Assembly (NCBI GenBank): GCA_964509205.1
Contig: CAZDVW010000012.1
Span: 1 to 63,423 of the forward strand
Length of the DNA: 63,423 nt
Direction of reading: 5' to 3'
Source of the DNA: Duodenibacillus sp964509205
GTDB taxonomy: Bacteria; Pseudomonadota; Gammaproteobacteria; Burkholderiales; Burkholderiaceae_F
The notes beneath the pieces are model-generated. The model saw nothing but the letters and a program-made list of their open reading frames with translations. It ran no database searches and was not told the DNA's origin. Positions 8,128-17,198 of this stretch are shown here, piece by piece. A program made the translations under genes and the position numbers. Every line of letters starts with the position of its first letter. The stretch's first letter is position 1.

Positions 8128-8733
8128 TTTGCCGTTTCTAACCATGTAGACAACATCCTGCGCACCTGTGAGAGTTTCGAAATTAATATCTGTCTCAACC
8201 CCATTCGTCTGACAAAGAGCGATTAATGTTCTCAAAAGACCGAAATGCCCGACGAGAAGAGTTATTTCCCTACACGAGTCAATCACCGTAGCAATTCGAC
8301 TTTGAAACATCTCTCCTGATTCTCCGTGTGGCGGGGTGTACGAAAGAGGATCATGCAAACGCATATACCAACAGTAGGGATATTTTCTGCGGATTTGATC
8401 ATGCGTCATTCCTTCTAGTTCCCCATAACATTGTTCAGCCAGTTTTGGCTCTGGGATGATTGGGGCAGGCAACTGCGCCACACGGCAAGCAATTTGAGCC
8501 GTTTGCATCGCTCTGCTCAAAGGGCTCGACCGGATACAGACACATTTCGGATCAATTGATTCGCTTTTTAAGAGCTTTTTGAGAGTCAATCCGTTAATCC
8601 TCGCCTGTTCGCAACCTGTTTCGTTTAGCGGTATGTCTATTCGTCCTTGCAAACGTTTTTGAAGATTCCACTGTGTCTGACCATGCCGCAGGACAAACAA
8701 AGTGTCAGGGAAACGCACATGGGAAGAAATCAT
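8095..8733 (-). CDS. Histidine phosphatase (phosphoglycerate mutase-like) family protein
   Basis: The 212-residue protein carries the RHG signature in FVLRHGQTQWN (about residues 13-23), where the His is the phosphate acceptor. SSPLSRAMQTA follows at about 64-74. The second catalytic His is in LLVGHFGLLRT at about residue 160. The family includes CobC, fructose-2,6-bisphosphatase-like enzymes and broad phosphatases; the substrate is not evident. Its 3' end overlaps mutY by 33 bases tail to tail, so each gene's last 11 codons are also read in the other strand. Confidence 0.88.
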   Translation of the reverse strand: MISSHVRFPDTLFVLRHGQTQWNLQKRLQGRIDIPLNETGCEQARINGLTLKKLLKSESIDPKCVCIRSSPLSRAMQTAQIACRVAQLPAPIIPEPKLAEQCYGELEGMTHDQIRRKYPYCWYMRLHDPLSYTPPHGESGEMFQSRIATVIDSCREITLLVGHFGLLRTLIALCQTNGVETDINFETLTGAQDVVYMVRNGKLTLHGISQDK

Positions 8734-8936
8734 TTATCGTTCCTCAAAATTCAAATTTCAGTTTGGCTCTGACCACTTAAATGCTTCGACCTTGTCCGAG
8801 AAATCTCGAGAGCCTCCACATTAATGCTTCGATGGTAGCATCAACTCTTTTGACGATAACCCCAATCTGTAGTGATTTCCAATTAATCCCCATTAAAATC
8901 ACAAAAAGTTTTCTTGTTAATTTGTCCGAGGATTTT

Positions 8937-10004
8937 ATGAACTTTGCCATCATCGGCTGCGGTCGAATTGCCGCCAACCATGTCAATGCTGCCATTAAAA
9001 ATGGAATGAACGTCGTCGGTTTGTGCGATCTAAACCAGCGCGCCATGGATGCCATTCGTTATGAATTTAAACTAAATAACGCAAAAACTTATACCGATTT
9101 CAAACAAATGCTCCTTGAGAATCAGATTGACGTTGTCAGTCTTGCTGTCGACAGCGGCATCCGCGCAAAAATTGCCCTTGCCGTTCTTGACTACGGAGTC
9201 CATCTCATTGTTGAAAAGCCGATGGCAATGAGTCTCCCAGATGCAGATGCGATGCTCGAAAAAGCAGAAAAGAAAGGAGTAAAAATCTGCGTGTGTCAAC
9301 AAAATCGCTTCAACGATGCCATTCAAGCCACTCGGCATGCTCTTGAGGCTGGTCGTTTTGGAAAACTTTCACACGGAACCGTGCACATTCGCTGGCACCG
9401 TAGCCACGACTATTACGCCCAAGCTGCTTGGCGAGGAACCTGGGCACGCGACGGAGGCGCTCTTATGAATCAGTGCATTCACGGCATTGATCTCCTGCGT
9501 TGGATGATGGGCGATGAAATCGAGAGTGTGTACGGAGCGACACGTCGGCGTTTCCATCCCTACATTGAAGCCGAAGACGTTGGGCTTGCCATTGCTTCTT
9601 TTAAGAGCGGCGCAATTGCGACGATTGAGGGAACAACAAACATCTTTCCAAAAAATCTTGAGGAGACTCTCTGCCTTTTTGGAGAAAAAGGCACGGTAAA
9701 GATTTCCGGTGAATCGGCCAATGAAATTGCCCTTTGGCAATTTGATGACGAGCATGAAGAGGATGCGCAAATTCGTTGCATCAAAGAAAAAACGGCCAAC
9801 GTCTACGGCAACGGTCATCTGAGGATTTTTGCTGACATGAAAAAAGCCATTGAAGAGAACCGCACACCCTACGTTGACGGATATTGCGGCAGGCGAGCAT
9901 TAGAACTGGTTCTTGCGATTTATAAAAGTCAGAAGACGGGGCTCCCCGTTGAACTCCCGCTTTCTAACTTTGCCAGTATTGATATGGCCGGGGAATTTCA
10001 TTAA
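8937..10004 (+). CDS. Gfo/Idh/MocA-family NAD(P)-dependent oxidoreductase
   Basis: The 355-residue protein starts with a Rossmann fold (MNFAIIGCGRIAANHVNAA). The family signature EKPMAMSLPDADAML is at about residue 96, and the alpha/beta C-terminal domain includes GGALMNQCIHGIDLLRWMMG (about 170-189), where the His is likely catalytic. Members oxidise or reduce sugars, inositol or bile-pigment-like substrates; this one is unspecified. The ATG at 8937 has CGAGGA 10-5 bases upstream, so an upstream frame extension to 8781 is rejected. It probably ends at the hairpin 10082-10109. Confidence 0.88.
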   Translation: MNFAIIGCGRIAANHVNAAIKNGMNVVGLCDLNQRAMDAIRYEFKLNNAKTYTDFKQMLLENQIDVVSLAVDSGIRAKIALAVLDYGVHLIVEKPMAMSLPDADAMLEKAEKKGVKICVCQQNRFNDAIQATRHALEAGRFGKLSHGTVHIRWHRSHDYYAQAAWRGTWARDGGALMNQCIHGIDLLRWMMGDEIESVYGATRRRFHPYIEAEDVGLAIASFKSGAIATIEGTTNIFPKNLEETLCLFGEKGTVKISGESANEIALWQFDDEHEEDAQIRCIKEKTANVYGNGHLRIFADMKKAIEENRTPYVDGYCGRRALELVLAIYKSQKTGLPVELPLSNFASIDMAGEFH

Positions 10005-10081
10005 TTTCGCTGATTATGGCGATATTTTTCGTCAACTTGCTGTCATTTTCCTTTTTTGTCGATATTTGTCTTAAAATTACA

Positions 10082-10109
10082 GAGGCTGGCAAAGAGCTTT
10101 GTCAGCCTC
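10082..10109 (+). terminator. Probable terminator in the 10005-10306 gap
   Basis: GAGGCTGGCAAA pairs with TTTGTCAGCCTC (12 bp, one G-T). A T-run (about 10124-10130) follows only after 14 bases, so it may be weak. The rest of this 302-base gap holds the presumed promoter of the larA-like gene and no convincing coding sequence. Confidence 0.5.
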
Positions 10110-10306
10110 ATTGGCTCGTGCCATTTTTTTCTCTTTCCAAGAACTTTCTTGCTCTACGGCACTGCTCGACAATTCCCTTCTGCTCTTCTCTCTTCATAGT
10201 CAGCAAGCCACTTCTTTCATTCATCGAATGACGTATGGCAGAGCCTTTTTAGCCCTTCTATAATGGCTCGGCGATTTAGTTCACTTCTTTTTACGGGAGA
10301 TCTGTC

Positions 10307-11584
10307 ATGTCTTTAAAACAATTTGATTTTGCATACGGTCGCGGACACAAAGCATTCACACTTGACAGTTCTCAGATCATTGCAGAAGTTCGAACAGAAG
10401 AGTTTCCGGTCATGCCCGACATAAAAGCCGGAGTTCTTCATGCCGTTCGCAATCCGATTGGCTGTGAATCTTTAGACAAAATCATTCGCCCAGGGCAAAG
10501 CGTTGCTTTCATCTGCAATGACCCGACCCGAGTGGCAAATAGTTTTGATTTCATGCCGGTTCTCGTCAACGAACTAAATCGCCTCGGAGTCAAAGACTCC
10601 GATATGAAAATCGTTTTTTCCCTCGGATCACACCGTGACATGACCAAGGAAGAAATGATTGCGGCAGTTGGTCAAGACGTTGCCAGTCGGCTGAAAATGT
10701 ATAACTCAACATGCACCATCCAAGAAGACTTTGAGTACTTTGGAACGACTTCTCGCGGAACGCCTGTGTGGATCAACAAACACCTGTGCAACGTTGATCA
10801 TGTAATTCTTACCGGGACGATTGTCCATCATTATTTCTCAGGCTACGGCGGAGGCCGCAAGGCCATTCTCCCGGGGTGCGCCGCGATGGAAACGATCCGA
10901 GTTAATCACAGTTTCATGCTTGATGAGCATGCTGGACTCGGCCGAACAACGGGGAACCCATGTTACGAGGATCAAATGGAAGGTGTTGCTCTCTTTGCTA
11001 AGGGGCGATCTCTTTTTCTGTTTAATGCCATTCTCAACGCCGATCATCAATTCCTGCGAATGTTTGCCGGAGACTATATTGCCGCCCATAAGGAAGCCTG
11101 CCGTTTTGTCGATGAGGTTTACGGCAGCGTTATTCCGCGGGAAGCCGATCTTGTCATCGCCAGTTGTGGTGGATATCCGAAAGACATCAACGTTTATCAG
11201 ATGCAGAAAACAATGGACAATGCCATGTGTGCCGTCAGAAAAGGTGGCGTCGTCATTTTGTTTGCCGATTGCGAAGAGGGATCTGGCTCTAAAGTTCTCG
11301 AAGAAACCTTCCATCGACTAAAGACCCCTCAGGCAATTAAGCATGAGCTTGAACAAAATTTCAAAATAGGAGCCAACAAGGCCTTCGCGATTACGAGGCC
11401 GATCTCGAAAGCGCATTTCATCCTTATCACCCGCTTGAATAAGGATCTTGCTAAAGAAATGCTTTTCACGGCTGCCGTTGATTCCTTTGAGGAGGCCTAC
11501 GAAATTGCCAAACAGCTTGTTGGAGAACATCCATCAACAATCTTGATGCCGGAAGGAAGTTTGACTGTTCCTCGCGTAGGCTAA
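10307..11584 (+). CDS. larA: LarA-type nickel-dependent racemase/epimerase family protein
   Basis: The 425-residue protein matches lactate racemase (DUF2088). LarA uses a nickel-pincer cofactor covalently bound to a lysine. Counterparts of the functional residues are visible: an early His in LGSHRDMTKEE (about 106-116), a His plus the cofactor lysine in HHYFSGYGGGRKAILPG (about 171-187), and a nickel-binding His in NHSFM (about 200). The Asp/Asn-rich phosphate-loop-like CNDPTRV is near residue 70. No larB, larC or larE maturation genes are in the window, so they must be elsewhere or the protein acts differently. Homologues isomerise other 2-hydroxy acids, so lactate as substrate is not certain. 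GGGAGA precedes the ATG. Confidence 0.82.
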   Translation: MSLKQFDFAYGRGHKAFTLDSSQIIAEVRTEEFPVMPDIKAGVLHAVRNPIGCESLDKIIRPGQSVAFICNDPTRVANSFDFMPVLVNELNRLGVKDSDMKIVFSLGSHRDMTKEEMIAAVGQDVASRLKMYNSTCTIQEDFEYFGTTSRGTPVWINKHLCNVDHVILTGTIVHHYFSGYGGGRKAILPGCAAMETIRVNHSFMLDEHAGLGRTTGNPCYEDQMEGVALFAKGRSLFLFNAILNADHQFLRMFAGDYIAAHKEACRFVDEVYGSVIPREADLVIASCGGYPKDINVYQMQKTMDNAMCAVRKGGVVILFADCEEGSGSKVLEETFHRLKTPQAIKHELEQNFKIGANKAFAITRPISKAHFILITRLNKDLAKEMLFTAAVDSFEEAYEIAKQLVGEHPSTILMPEGSLTVPRVG

Positions 11585-11639
11585 ACTGTCCTTTCGAGCG
11601 TTTTGACCTCTCGTTAAACGCTTTAAAGCCAACCCTTGT

Positions 11640-11695
11640 TATAGCGAGTTCGATTCGCCTAACTTTTTGGTTTTGCTTGAATCTGACTCGCTATA
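11640..11695. repeat. Long inverted repeat upstream of tex
   Basis: TATAGCGAGT (11640-11649) and ACTCGCTATA (11686-11695) are perfectly complementary. An inner GATTC/GAATC pair (11652-11656, 11679-11683) extends the stem. A T-run begins about 10 bases later (11705-11712). It may be a terminator for the larA-like gene with an unusually large loop, or a cruciform or operator for tex. Confidence 0.55.
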
Positions 11696-11728
11696 GTTCG
11701 TACTGTTTTTTTAGATAACTACTCATAC

Positions 11729-14101
11729 ATGACACGCTTTGACTCTGCAGCGCAACTGCGCATCGTCAATCACATTGCAACAGTAATCAACGCAAGAGCC
11801 GAACAGGTTGAGGCGGCTATTCGCCTTTTGGATTCAGGAGCAACTGTTCCTTTTATCGCACGATACAGAAAAGAGGCAACGGGAGGGCTTGATGACGCAC
11901 AACTTCGAGAGCTAGAAGATCGACTTGAGTATGGTCGCAGTCTCGAAGAACGGCGAAACGTCATTTTGGAATCGATTCGCTCGCAAGGAAAGCTCACAGA
12001 CGAAATTGCTAAGGCTCTTAACGAAGCCGATACCAAACAACGGCTTGAAGATTTATACCTTCCGTTCAAACCTAAACGTCGTACACGTGCTCAAATCGCA
12101 AAAGAGGCAGGCCTCGAACCTCTGGCGGATGCACTGCTGAAGGACCGCAGTTTGAATCCGGAAACAAAAGCTCTTGAATTTCTCAATGCAGAAAAAGGAG
12201 TCGCATCCCCCAGGGATGCTCTTAACGGAGCGCGCGACATCCTTGCTGAGCGTTTCTCCGAGAGCGCCGACATGCTTGAACTTTTGCGTGAGTTCCTTTG
12301 GAATAACGCAGACATGTTGAGCATCGTTGTCGAGGAAAAGAAGAAAGCCAATGAGGCATCTACTTTCAAAGATTATTTTGAATTCTCAGAACCGATCCGA
12401 AAAGTTCCATCGCATCGCGCCCTCGCGATGTTCAGAGGACGGGACGCCGGATTCTTAAAACTTTCCGTTCGCCTTTCTAAAGACGATGAAAACCTTTCTG
12501 TGCATCCTTGCGAAGCCATAATTGCAAAATTTCTTTCTCTGTCCGACGAAGGGAATCCAGCAGATGCTTGGCTACAGTCAGTCGTACGTTGGACTTGGAG
12601 AGTGAAGTGTTCCTGGCAACTGGAAAGCGATCTTTTCTCAAGACTCCGAGAAGCCGCACAAGACTCTGCTATTGAGGTTTTCGGAACAAACCTGAGAGAT
12701 TTACTGCTTTCGCCTCCGGCTGGGCATAAGGGAGTCATCGGACTAGACCCAGGAATACGAACCGGCGTCAAGGTTGCCGTCATTTCTGAAACCGGATCTG
12801 TTCTTGAAACAGGTGCAATTTTTCCGCATGAGCCAAGAAAAGAATGGCAACAATCCATCGAAATTCTTGCCACATTGGCAAAAAAATATAACTCTGCTTT
12901 TATCGCTATCGGCAATGGAACAGCCAGTCGAGAAACAGATAAGCTTGCTGCAGAGCTTATTGACAAACACCCGGAGCTCCACCTTACCAAGATCGTTGTG
13001 AGCGAAGCCGGAGCCTCTGTTTATTCTGCCTCCAAGGAAGCAGCCGAAGAGCTTCCTGAACTTGATGTCAGCCTGCGGGGAGCCGTTTCCATCGCCCGTC
13101 GATTGCAAGATCCGCTGGCAGAGCTTGTCAAGATTGAGCCAAAGTCCATTGGTGTCGGGCAATATCAGCACGACGTCAATCAAACAAAACTATCAACCAA
13201 GCTGAATAATATCGTTGAAGATTGCGTTAACGCTGTCGGCGTTGATCTCAACACAGCCTCCGCTGCCCTGCTTTGCCGAGTCTCCGGCCTTAACTCACTG
13301 CAGGCAAGGCGTATTGTCGACTATCGAGAAAAGAACGGTGCCTTCCCGGACAGGCAAACCCTTATGAAGGTTCCCCGCTTCGGTGAAAAGGCCTTTGAGC
13401 AATCTGCAGGCTTCCTGCGCATTTCTGGCGGGAGCAATCCGCTGGATGCCTCTTGTGTACATCCGGAGTCTTATCCTGTTGTTGAAAAAATCGTTTTGAG
13501 AACGGGCGTCTCTGTCTCTGAACTCATCGGCAATCACGCCATCCTCTCAGGACTCAAAACCACTGATTTCGCTGATGAGAAATTCGGCCTTCCCACCGTC
13601 GTCGACATTTTCAGAGAACTTGAAAAACCCGGCAGAGATCCCAGACCAGTTTTCAAGACTGCTCAGTTCAATGACTCTGTTCATACGCTCAATGATTTGA
13701 CAGCGGGCATGGTTTTAGAGGGAGTTGTAACCAATGTCACTGCATTTGGCGCATTCGTTGATATCGGTGTTCATCAAGATGGCCTTCTTCACATTTCTGA
13801 AATGTCTTCGCATTTTGTTCGCGACCCGCGAGAAATCGTCCACGTCGGTCAAATTATTAAAGTTCGTGTCTTAAGCGTAGACCTCGAGAGACGGCGAGCC
13901 TCTCTCTCAATGAAATTCGCAGCAGAAGCCTCCGCCTCGGAACAAAACAAAAACCTTAAAAAACTTTCTCGAGATAAAAATAAAGCCAAAGTTCAAAAAA
14001 CTATAAAGGTTAGGGAACAATCAGACTACAAGACTCGCTCCGCAAACAGGCCGACATCGGCCATGGCTCAAGCTCTTGTCAATGCGCTTCATAAATCTTA
14101 A
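11729..14101 (+). CDS. tex: Tex-family RNA-binding transcription accessory protein
   Basis: The 790-residue protein has the Tex architecture. An N-terminal HTH-like helical domain contains FIARYRKEATGGLDD at about 44-58. A YqgF/RNase H-like domain contains GLDPGIRTGVKVAV (about 339-352). Helix-hairpin-helix segments (SGLNSLQARRIVDYREKNG, about 520) and an S1 RNA-binding domain near 660-730 (VLEGVVTNVTAFGAFVDIGV) complete the core. A basic, low-complexity tail follows. Tex is a conserved nucleic-acid-binding protein linked to transcription. A large inverted repeat precedes the gene. It ends 52 bases before cydP. Confidence 0.95.
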   Translation: MTRFDSAAQLRIVNHIATVINARAEQVEAAIRLLDSGATVPFIARYRKEATGGLDDAQLRELEDRLEYGRSLEERRNVILESIRSQGKLTDEIAKALNEADTKQRLEDLYLPFKPKRRTRAQIAKEAGLEPLADALLKDRSLNPETKALEFLNAEKGVASPRDALNGARDILAERFSESADMLELLREFLWNNADMLSIVVEEKKKANEASTFKDYFEFSEPIRKVPSHRALAMFRGRDAGFLKLSVRLSKDDENLSVHPCEAIIAKFLSLSDEGNPADAWLQSVVRWTWRVKCSWQLESDLFSRLREAAQDSAIEVFGTNLRDLLLSPPAGHKGVIGLDPGIRTGVKVAVISETGSVLETGAIFPHEPRKEWQQSIEILATLAKKYNSAFIAIGNGTASRETDKLAAELIDKHPELHLTKIVVSEAGASVYSASKEAAEELPELDVSLRGAVSIARRLQDPLAELVKIEPKSIGVGQYQHDVNQTKLSTKLNNIVEDCVNAVGVDLNTASAALLCRVSGLNSLQARRIVDYREKNGAFPDRQTLMKVPRFGEKAFEQSAGFLRISGGSNPLDASCVHPESYPVVEKIVLRTGVSVSELIGNHAILSGLKTTDFADEKFGLPTVVDIFRELEKPGRDPRPVFKTAQFNDSVHTLNDLTAGMVLEGVVTNVTAFGAFVDIGVHQDGLLHISEMSSHFVRDPREIVHVGQIIKVRVLSVDLERRRASLSMKFAAEASASEQNKNLKKLSRDKNKAKVQKTIKVREQSDYKTRSANRPTSAMAQALVNALHKS

Positions 14102-14153
14102 CTATTGGCACTCCCGCTTTTCTTTCCTCTACAATCGAAGCGGAGTCAGGCAT

Positions 14154-14366
14154 ATGGAACGCTATCGAATAGAGTCTCAGCGAAGACCTGTCAGCCTAGT
14201 CAAGCCCATCAGTTTTGTGCTGATTGCGAAGCTTATAGCTCTGTTTTTGCTTTGGATTCTTTTCTTCGGGCCGGATACTCGGCTCGATCAAACTTCGGAG
14301 AGTACGGCTACCAGGTTTTTGGAGCAATCCCCGACCTCTTTTGTGACTACCGAGGAGCCATCATGA
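14154..14366 (+). CDS. cydP: Cytochrome bd oxidase small subunit CydP-like
   Basis: The 70-residue protein has a basic N-terminus (MERYRIESQRRP), one transmembrane helix (SFVLIAKLIALFLLWILFF, about residues 19-37) and a polar tail. This matches the CydP pattern found upstream of betaproteobacterial cydAB. It starts at an ATG preceded by CAGG. Its stop codon overlaps the cydA start by 4 bases (ATGA), showing translational coupling. Confidence 0.75.
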   Translation: MERYRIESQRRPVSLVKPISFVLIAKLIALFLLWILFFGPDTRLDQTSESTATRFLEQSPTSFVTTEEPS

Positions 14367-15916
14367 TTTCCTCCGCTCTCGTTGATCTATCTCGTCTGCA
14401 GTTTGCAATCACCAGCATGTATCACTTCCTTTTTGTCCCTCTGACATTGGGACTTTCTTTCCTGCTGGTGATCATGGAAAGTTGTTACGTCATCACAGGT
14501 CAAGAAATTTATAAGGACATGACGAAATTCTGGGGCAAGCTCTTCGGCATTAACTTTGCCATGGGGGTTGCCACTGGAATTACGATGGAATTCCAATTTG
14601 GAACCAACTGGGCGTACTACTCGCACTATGTCGGCGACATTTTTGGCGCTCCTTTAGCGATAGAAGGACTTTTAGCCTTCTTTCTTGAGTCCACCTTCAT
14701 CGGTCTTTTCTTCTTCGGGTGGAACCGCTTAAGTAAGAAAACCCATCTGCTTGTGACCTTTCTGACGGCACTCGGCTCAAATTTGTCAGCTCTATGGATT
14801 CTGATTGCGAACGCATGGATGCAGTTTCCAACAGGAAGCGATTTCAATTTCGCCACCATGCGAATGGAAACAACGGACTTTTGGGCCGTTGTGACCAATC
14901 CCTGGGCTCAGACCAAATTCATGCACACAATCAATGCAGGTTACATGACGGGAGCAATTTTTGTTCTCGCAATCTCTTCTTTCTATTTGCTCCGAGGCCG
15001 CGACATTGCCTTCGCTAAGAGATCTATCAAGATCGCTGCTGTTTTCGGCCTTATCGCAACGGTTTTCACTCTGCACATGGGGGATGAATCCGGTTTTTTA
15101 GTGACCAAAAATCAACCGACAAAAATCGCCGCCATTGAAGCCGCATGGGAAACCCATGATGCGCCTGCTCCTCTTTCTGTTTTTGCGATTCCCAACGAAA
15201 AGGAGCGTAAGAACGACTATGAACTTTCCGTACCTTGGCTCTTCGGTCTGATGGGAACTCGGTCAATCAGTCAAGAAATCCCAGGCATCAATCCGCTTGT
15301 CGAAATTGCAGAAGAACGGATTATCGAAGGAGCTCAAGCTGTAGAACTGTTGACTGCCCTTCGTAAGGCGCCAAACGATCAAGATCTCCAAAAGCGCTTT
15401 ACCGAAGTAAAAAACAATCTCGGTTACGGTTTGCTTCTAAAAAAATATACAACGGACCCTTCTCAGGCATCTCAGGAGCAAATTCGGGCTGCGGCGCTCT
15501 CAACAATTCCATCCGTTGCTCCGATGTATTGGTCCTTCCGCGGTATGGTTCTCTGTGGTTTAATTTGCCTGTTTGTGTTCCTGCTGATGACAATTCACAG
15601 TCTGAAGGGAACAATTACCCGCAAGACGATGCTTCTTCGGACAACGCTCTTTTGTTTGCCATTGCCGTGGATTGCTTGTGAACTCGGTTGGTTTGTCGCC
15701 GAATACGGACGTCAGCCCTGGAGTATTTACGAAATTCTTCCTGTCGATCTGTCCGTTTCCTCTCTGTCTTCAGTTGACCTTGCCTTGTCAATCGGAGGAT
15801 TTGTTCTCTTGTACTCTTCTCTTCTTGTCATTGAACTTTGGCTCATGACACGCTTTGTCCGCCTTGGACCGAGTTCTCTCGGAACCGGCCGCTACTTCTT
15901 TGAACGCAAAGCCTGA
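14363..15916 (+). CDS. cydA: Cytochrome bd ubiquinol oxidase subunit I
   Basis: The 517-residue inner-membrane protein is the haem-carrying subunit that oxidises quinol and reduces oxygen at low oxygen tension. It has about nine transmembrane helices. The haem b595 ligand His is in SMYHFLFVPLT (about residue 20). NATWMQ-like family helices appear as NAWMQFPTG (about residues 151-159), and the conserved EYGRQPWSIYE is at about 450-460. Length matches the long-Q-loop type. GAGGA lies 7 bases before the ATG at 14363, which overlaps cydP. An in-frame extension upstream is rejected. It is followed by cydB after 16 bases. Confidence 0.96.
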   Translation: MISSALVDLSRLQFAITSMYHFLFVPLTLGLSFLLVIMESCYVITGQEIYKDMTKFWGKLFGINFAMGVATGITMEFQFGTNWAYYSHYVGDIFGAPLAIEGLLAFFLESTFIGLFFFGWNRLSKKTHLLVTFLTALGSNLSALWILIANAWMQFPTGSDFNFATMRMETTDFWAVVTNPWAQTKFMHTINAGYMTGAIFVLAISSFYLLRGRDIAFAKRSIKIAAVFGLIATVFTLHMGDESGFLVTKNQPTKIAAIEAAWETHDAPAPLSVFAIPNEKERKNDYELSVPWLFGLMGTRSISQEIPGINPLVEIAEERIIEGAQAVELLTALRKAPNDQDLQKRFTEVKNNLGYGLLLKKYTTDPSQASQEQIRAAALSTIPSVAPMYWSFRGMVLCGLICLFVFLLMTIHSLKGTITRKTMLLRTTLFCLPLPWIACELGWFVAEYGRQPWSIYEILPVDLSVSSLSSVDLALSIGGFVLLYSSLLVIELWLMTRFVRLGPSSLGTGRYFFERKA

Positions 15917-15932
15917 CTCTCGGAGAAAAACC

Positions 15933-17072
15933 ATGATTGACTATGAAATTCTCAAGATAATCTGGTGGTTGCTAATCGGCGTTCTTCTTTCCGCATTCGC
16001 CGTTATGGATGGGCAAGATATGGGAGTTGGAACGCTCCTGCCTTTTCTCGGAAAGACTGACTCTCAGCGACGCTGCATGATCAACGCTGTCGCCCCTCAC
16101 TGGGATGGAAATCAGGTTTGGCTTCTCACGGGCGGCGGAGCCATCTTCGCTGCCTGGCCGCTTGTTTATGCCGTTGCCTTCTCCGGATTTTATTGGGCGA
16201 TGCTTCTCGTGCTGTTTGCGCTGATTCTGCGTCCTGTCGGGTTTGACTTTCGCAGCAAACTTGCAGAGAAGAAATGGAGATTTTTCTGGGATTGGGCTCT
16301 TTTCTTAGGCTCTGCCGTTCCGCCGATTATTTTTGGCGTCGCTATTGGAAATCTCTTGCTCGGGATTCCCTTCCGTTTCGATGAAACAATGCGGCCTCTG
16401 TATTTTGGCAACCTTTGGATGTTGCTAAGTCCCTTCGCCTTGCTTTGCGGCGTCTTGAGTCTTTCGATGATCATTGTTCACGGTTCCTGCTGGCTTATTC
16501 TCAGAACGGAAGACTCCCTTCAGCACCGCGCATCCGTCGTAGCCTCCGTTTCTGCTACCACAACTGCACTTTTGTTCGCTATCGGAGGAGTCTGGACATA
16601 CCTCGGCATTGACGGTTTCGTGGCCAGCCTCGGCCTTTCTCCGTCAGGACCAGCGGATCCTCTTGCAAAAACCGTTGATGTCTATTCCGGTGCCTGGTTC
16701 TCCAATTTTTTACAGTATCCCGTTCTTTTTCTCCTTCCGGCTCTCGGCATTGTTTCCGAGTTTTTAGTCGTTGCTCTTGCACGTCGGCATTGCGGATTAG
16801 GAGCCGTATGCGCAAGCGGTGTCGCAATCGTCTCTATTGTCCTGACTCCGCTCATCGCTATGTTCCCCTTCATTCTCCCAAGCTCAATTCATGCGAATTC
16901 CAGCCTTACGATTTGGGATTGTTGCAGCTCCCAACTCACACTTGAAATCATGCTGATTGCCGTCGTCGTATTTCTACCGTTTGTTCTCGGATATACAACC
17001 TGGGCATACAAAGTCATGAGTGGGAAAGTGACGGATGAATTTATTGCACAAAACGACAAACAACTTTACTGA
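15933..17072 (+). CDS. cydB: Cytochrome bd ubiquinol oxidase subunit II
   Basis: The 379-residue membrane protein is the structural partner of CydA. Family motifs include the N-terminal helix IIWWLLIGVLLSAFAVMDG followed by QDMGVGTLLPFLGKTD. NAVAPHWDGNQVWLLTGGG is at about residues 51-69, and the LRPVGFDFRSK loop at about 96. There are about nine transmembrane helices. The ATG at 15933 has CGGAGA upstream. The Shine-Dalgarno site lies 3' of the cydA stop, and cydX follows 15 bases later. Confidence 0.96.
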   Translation: MIDYEILKIIWWLLIGVLLSAFAVMDGQDMGVGTLLPFLGKTDSQRRCMINAVAPHWDGNQVWLLTGGGAIFAAWPLVYAVAFSGFYWAMLLVLFALILRPVGFDFRSKLAEKKWRFFWDWALFLGSAVPPIIFGVAIGNLLLGIPFRFDETMRPLYFGNLWMLLSPFALLCGVLSLSMIIVHGSCWLILRTEDSLQHRASVVASVSATTTALLFAIGGVWTYLGIDGFVASLGLSPSGPADPLAKTVDVYSGAWFSNFLQYPVLFLLPALGIVSEFLVVALARRHCGLGAVCASGVAIVSIVLTPLIAMFPFILPSSIHANSSLTIWDCCSSQLTLEIMLIAVVVFLPFVLGYTTWAYKVMSGKVTDEFIAQNDKQLY

Positions 17073-17087
17073 TCAGGTCTTCCCTCT

Positions 17088-17198
17088 ATGATTTACTTTT
17101 ATTGGCTCACAGGTCTTGGATTCTCCCTTGCGCTTTCCGTCCTCATTTGCTTAGCCGGGGAATATTCAGACAAAGCCGCAGAAGATAAAAAGAACTAA
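17088..17198 (+). CDS. cydX: Cytochrome bd oxidase small subunit CydX
   Basis: The 36-residue peptide MIYFYWLTG...DKKN has one transmembrane helix (residues 3-26). It has the W-x-x-G and charged tail pattern of CydX/YbgT, which stabilises haems in CydAB. It lies 15 bases after cydB. The stop codon overlaps the last bases of the convergent hydrolase gene by 4 bases. No terminator separates them. Confidence 0.85.
   Translation: MIYFYWLTGLGFSLALSVLICLAGEYSDKAAEDKKN

Noticed and set aside
10016..10231. A 71-codon open frame after the oxidoreductase gene
   Set aside because: It runs through the terminator hairpin, lacks a Shine-Dalgarno sequence and has no family features.
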